A program made the position numbers and the translations under genes. From Amycolatopsis deserti (GTDB lineage Bacteria; Actinomycetota; Actinomycetes; Mycobacteriales; Pseudonocardiaceae): DNA of 64,000 nucleotides. The stretch spans positions 1,612,001-1,676,000 of the forward strand of contig NZ_BNAU01000001.1 in NCBI RefSeq assembly GCF_014653945.1. The letters run 5' to 3'. Shown here one piece after another: positions 60,856 through 64,000 of the stretch. The notes beneath the pieces are model-generated. The model made no database searches and was not told where the DNA came from. It was given only the letters and a program-made list of their open reading frames with translations. Position 1 is the stretch's first letter. The number at the start of each line of letters is the position of its first letter.

Positions 60856-62481
60856 GTGGACGCCGTGACCACCGTGCCCACCCCGGCCAACGAGCCGGTC
60901 CTGCAGTACGCGCCGGGCAGCCCGGAACGCGCCGAGGTGCAGGCCGCCCTCGCCGAGCTGGCGAAGGAGCCGATCGAGCTGACCGCGACCATCGGCGGCG
61001 AGCAGCGGATGGGCGGCGGGCCGCGGATCGACGTCGTCCAGCCGCACAACCACCGCGCCGTGCTGGGCACCCTCGGCTCGGCGACCCAGCAGGACACCCG
61101 CGACGCGCTGGCCGCCGCCCGCGAGGCCGCCCCGGCCTGGCGGAAGCTGTCCTTCGACGACCGCGCCGCGATCCTGCTGCGCGCGGCCGACCTGCTCAGC
61201 GGCCCGTGGCGGGCCCGGCTCAACGCCGCCACCATGCTCGGCCAGTCCAAGACCGTGTACCAGGCCGAGATCGACTCGGCGTGCGAGCTGGCCGACTTCT
61301 GGCGCTTCAACGTCGCCTTCGCCCGCCGCCTGCTGGCCGAGCAGCCGGCCAGCTCGCCGGGCGTGTGGAACCGCACCGACCACCGTCCGCTGGAGGGGTT
61401 CGTCTACGCGATCACCCCGTTCAACTTCACCGCGATCGCCGGCAACCTCCCGACCGCGCCCGCGCTGATGGGCAACGTCGTGCTGTGGAAGCCCTCCCCC
61501 ACGCAGAGCTTCGCCGCGCACCTGACCATGCGGCTGCTGGAGGAGGCCGGGCTGCCGCCGGGCGTGATCAACCTGCTGCCCGGGGACGGCCTGGCGGTCT
61601 CCGAGGTCGCCCTGGCCGCCCCGGACCTCGCGGGCATCCACTTCACCGGCTCCACCCGCACGTTCGGCCACCTGTGGTCGCAGGTCGGCGCGAACATCGC
61701 GAACTACCGCACCTACCCGCGGATCGTCGGCGAGACCGGCGGCAAGGACTTCGTGCTCGCCCACCCGTCCGCCGACCTCGACGTGCTGCGCACCGCGCTG
61801 ATCCGGGGCGCGTTCGAGTACCAGGGCCAGAAGTGCTCGGCCGCCTCCCGCGCCTACCTGCCGCGCTCGGTGTGGTCCCGGATGAAGGACGACTTCCTCG
61901 CCGAGGTCGAGTCGCTGCCCATGGGCGACGTCACCGACCTGGGCAACTTCCTGGGCGCCGTCATCGACCGCCGCTCGTTCGACCGGCTGTCGGGTGTCCT
62001 GGACCGCGCCCGCGCCGACGACCGGCTGGAGATCCTGGCCGGCGGCACCGCCGACGACAGCGAGGGCTTCTTCGTCCGCCCGACCGTGATCGCCTCGGAC
62101 CACCCGGAGCACGAGGTGTTCACCACCGAGTACTTCGGGCCGGTGCTCGCGGTGCATGTCTACGACGACGCCGACTACGACACCGTGCTGCGCCAGGTGG
62201 AAAGCGTCGCGCCGTACGGGCTGACCGGCTCGATCATCGCGACCGACCGGTCTGCCATCGCCCACGCCACCGAGGAACTGCGGTTCGCGGCGGGCAACTT
62301 CTACGTCAACGACAAGCCGACCGGTGCGGTCGTCGGGCAGCAGCCCTTCGGCGGCGGCCGGGCGTCGGGCACCAACGACAAGGCCGGGTCGATCCACAAC
62401 CTGCTCCGCTGGGTCAGCCCGCGCTCGATCAAGGAGACGTTCGTGCCACCCACCACCGTCGGCTACCCGCACCAGGGCTGA
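60856..62481 (+). CDS. pruA: L-glutamate gamma-semialdehyde dehydrogenase (1-pyrroline-5-carboxylate dehydrogenase)
   Basis: A 541-residue aldehyde dehydrogenase of the monofunctional P5C-dehydrogenase type. The general base E293 is in GETGGKDF and the nucleophile C327 in EYQGQKCSAAS. ITPFNFTAIAGNLPTAPALMGN and QPFGGGRASGTNDKAG are P5CDH-specific. It oxidises the proline dehydrogenase product to glutamate with NAD. GTG 60856 has a GAGGAGGAG box at 60842-60850. The proline dehydrogenase gene follows after 11 bp. Confidence 0.95.
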   Translation: MDAVTTVPTPANEPVLQYAPGSPERAEVQAALAELAKEPIELTATIGGEQRMGGGPRIDVVQPHNHRAVLGTLGSATQQDTRDALAAAREAAPAWRKLSFDDRAAILLRAADLLSGPWRARLNAATMLGQSKTVYQAEIDSACELADFWRFNVAFARRLLAEQPASSPGVWNRTDHRPLEGFVYAITPFNFTAIAGNLPTAPALMGNVVLWKPSPTQSFAAHLTMRLLEEAGLPPGVINLLPGDGLAVSEVALAAPDLAGIHFTGSTRTFGHLWSQVGANIANYRTYPRIVGETGGKDFVLAHPSADLDVLRTALIRGAFEYQGQKCSAASRAYLPRSVWSRMKDDFLAEVESLPMGDVTDLGNFLGAVIDRRSFDRLSGVLDRARADDRLEILAGGTADDSEGFFVRPTVIASDHPEHEVFTTEYFGPVLAVHVYDDADYDTVLRQVESVAPYGLTGSIIATDRSAIAHATEELRFAAGNFYVNDKPTGAVVGQQPFGGGRASGTNDKAGSIHNLLRWVSPRSIKETFVPPTTVGYPHQG

Positions 62482-62492
62482 GGAGGACCACC

Positions 62493-63401
62493 GTGCTGCG
62501 CACCGCACTGCTCGCCGCGGCCGGGTCTCCGGCCTGCCGGTCGCTCGTCGAACGGTCCCCGCTGACCCGCCCCGTGGTCCGTCGCTTCGTCGCCGGTGCC
62601 GGAGTGGGCGACGCGCTGGCCGTGACCGCCGAGCTGATCGGCAGCGGCCGGACCGTCACGCTCGACCACCTGGGCGAGGACACCACCGACGCGGCCATGG
62701 CCGCCGCCACGGTGAAGGCCTATGTGGAACTGCTGACGCTGCTGGCCGACTCCGGATTCGCCGCGGGCGCCGAGGTGTCGGTCAAGCTGTCCGCCGTCGG
62801 GCAGCGCCTGCCCGACGGCGACCGCGTCGCCTTGGACAACGCCCGCCGCATCTGCGAGGCCGCGGCCGCGGCGGGCACCACGGTCACGCTGGACATGGAG
62901 GACCACACCACCACCGACGCCACCCTCGGTGTGCTGCGTGAGCTGCGCGCGGACTTCCCGTGGGTCGGCGCGGTCCTGCAGGCCTACCTCAGGCGCACCG
63001 AGCAGGACTGCCGCGACCTCGCCTACGCCGGTTCTCGGGTGCGGCTGTGCAAGGGCGCGTACCGCGAACCCGCCTCGGTGGCGTTCCCGGACAAGTCCGA
63101 AGTGGACCGCTCCTACGTGCGCTGCCTGCGGGTGCTCATGGACGGCGAGGGCCATCCGATGGTCGCCACCCACGACCCGCGGATGATCGCGATCGCCGCG
63201 GAGCTGGGCCGGGACCGGCCGGACTGGGAGTTCCAGATGCTCTACGGCATCCGGGACGCCGAGCAGCGGAGGCTGGCGCGCGAGCACACCATGCGCGTGT
63301 ACGTGCCCTACGGCGACGAGTGGTACGGCTACTTCATGCGCCGCCTGGCCGAGCGCCCGGCGAACCTGGCGTTCTTCCTGCGGGCGCTGGTCACGCGGTG
63401 A
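62493..63401 (+). CDS. pruB: Proline dehydrogenase, monofunctional
   Basis: A 302-residue FAD-dependent PRODH barrel that oxidises proline to pyrroline-5-carboxylate. Family motifs: TLDHLGEDTTD, VSVKLSAVGQRL, TLDMEDHTTTD, YLRRTEQDCRDL, RLCKGAYREP (substrate arginine/tyrosine region), MVATHDPRM, FQMLYGIR and YVPYGDEWYGYFMRRLAERP at the C-terminus. GTG 62493 with an AGGAGG box at 62481-62486. The stop overlaps the converging hydrolase gene by 11 bases. Confidence 0.94.
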   Translation: MLRTALLAAAGSPACRSLVERSPLTRPVVRRFVAGAGVGDALAVTAELIGSGRTVTLDHLGEDTTDAAMAAATVKAYVELLTLLADSGFAAGAEVSVKLSAVGQRLPDGDRVALDNARRICEAAAAAGTTVTLDMEDHTTTDATLGVLRELRADFPWVGAVLQAYLRRTEQDCRDLAYAGSRVRLCKGAYREPASVAFPDKSEVDRSYVRCLRVLMDGEGHPMVATHDPRMIAIAAELGRDRPDWEFQMLYGIRDAEQRRLAREHTMRVYVPYGDEWYGYFMRRLAERPANLAFFLRALVTR

Positions 63402-64000
63402 GTTCGGCGATCCGGCGGGCGATCGGCCAGGCTCCCTCGGAGGTGTTGGACAGCACGGTCCACGTCGTCCTGCCACTGTGGACGGTCCGGAACGACACCC
63501 CGGCGTCGTAGCCCTCCAGCTGGACCGCGTCCCCGGTGAGCCAGAACCCGAGGCCGTAGCGTAGGTTCTCCTCGGGAACGTCACTGTGGGCCGCGGTCAT
63601 CTCCCGCACCCGGGGCGGAGGGACGATCCGCCCGGCGAACAACGCGGTCCAGAAGGCGTGGACGTCGGCGGCGGTGGAGTAGATCCCGCCGTCGCCACTG
63701 CCGAGCACGGGCAGGTGGAACACGTTGGTCCGCCGCTCGCCGACGTAGCCGAGGGCCACCCCGGCGGCGGGCTCATCGGAGCGGAGGAACGCCGTGTCCG
63801 TCATGCCCGCGGGCACGCAGACCAGGTCGTGCACCAGGTCGGCGAACGGGCGGCCCGCGGCCCGTTCGGCGAGCAGGGCGAGCACCACGTAACCGCTGTT
63901 GCAGTAGGAGAACCGCTGCCCGGGCGGGAACTTCGACAGGTGGCCGTCCAGCACGCGCAGGTAGTCCTCGGTGGCGGCCAGCTCGTGCACCGGCACGGGC
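63391..64000 (-). CDS. Serine hydrolase of the beta-lactamase/penicillin-binding-protein-like family, partial
   Basis: Only the C-terminal about 203 residues are in the window; the start and the S-x-x-K nucleophile lie beyond 64000. The Tyr motif YCNSGYVVLA matches the YxN element of class C-like serine hydrolases, and GVGD/GGIYSTAADVHAFW is the usual mid-domain helix. Members act as esterases, D-amino peptidases or lactonases. The third motif region (GYDAGVSFRTVH) has an Asp-Ala-Gly in place of the common H-x-G, so substrate prediction is not safe. It overlaps pruB tail to tail. Confidence 0.82.
   Translation of the reverse strand, partial: PVPVHELAATEDYLRVLDGHLSKFPPGQRFSYCNSGYVVLALLAERAAGRPFADLVHDLVCVPAGMTDTAFLRSDEPAAGVALGYVGERRTNVFHLPVLGSGDGGIYSTAADVHAFWTALFAGRIVPPPRVREMTAAHSDVPEENLRYGLGFWLTGDAVQLEGYDAGVSFRTVHSGRTTWTVLSNTSEGAWPIARRIAELTA

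Overview
The DNA has very high GC content, frequent GTG starts, and tight ATGA/GTGA gene overlaps. Together with a GlgE-type glycogen/trehalose cluster, a PucR-pruA-pruB proline locus and a fused EboA protein, this points to a high-GC actinomycete, most likely Pseudonocardiaceae (Amycolatopsis-like). That placement is inference from gene content and style. No rRNA, tRNA or CRISPR array was recognised.

Left part (1-6.5 kb). A minus-strand biotin-type ECF operon comes first: bioY, an AMP-forming acyl-CoA ligase, a thiolase with a Cys-to-Ser change, and a truncated EcfA/BioM ATPase. An AI-2E family membrane protein follows, divergent from a GntR regulator, with a perfect palindrome over both start codons. 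Next is acdS (ACC deaminase), ending at a two-way terminator.

Ebo region (6.5-20.4 kb). Twelve minus-strand genes lie with overlaps or short gaps: ROK regulator, sugar ABC transporter (ATPase, permease, lipoprotein), Gfo/Idh oxidoreductase, then eboD-eboC-(TIM barrel+EboA)-eboB-eboE, a phosphodiesterase and a TIM-barrel isomerase. This reads as one uptake-and-conversion unit for an unidentified polyol or sugar. A second ROK regulator, divergent from a Tat-exported TIM-barrel protein and a large multi-domain secreted sugar dehydrogenase, follows at 20.6-26.3 kb.

Middle (26.4-33.7 kb). This holds a CapA-like lipoprotein, a DUF2235 hydrolase, two paralogous PucR/CdaR-type regulators, an acyl-AMP-ligase-like protein with a degraded nucleotide loop, a small hypothetical protein and a collapsed short-chain dehydrogenase pseudogene.

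Glycogen/trehalose island (33.7-54.8 kb). A GH13 amylase, malQ, glgX/treX, treY, treZ, a second glgX/treX, glgE, treS, mak and glgB combine debranching, the TreYZ route and the TreS-Mak-GlgE-GlgB route to alpha-glucan. Three unrelated tandem-repeat arrays (about 121-151 bp, 17 bp and 91 bp periods) sit in its two large gaps.

Right part (54.9-64 kb). A TetR regulator with an operator-like palindrome, a small hypothetical gene, another repeat array (138 bp) and a FAD-linked oxidase precede an intact IS481-family element. This element is flanked by a perfect CCTAGA duplication and sits exactly at the stop codon of a PucR regulator. The proline catabolic genes pruA and pruB and a partial beta-lactamase-family hydrolase close the window.
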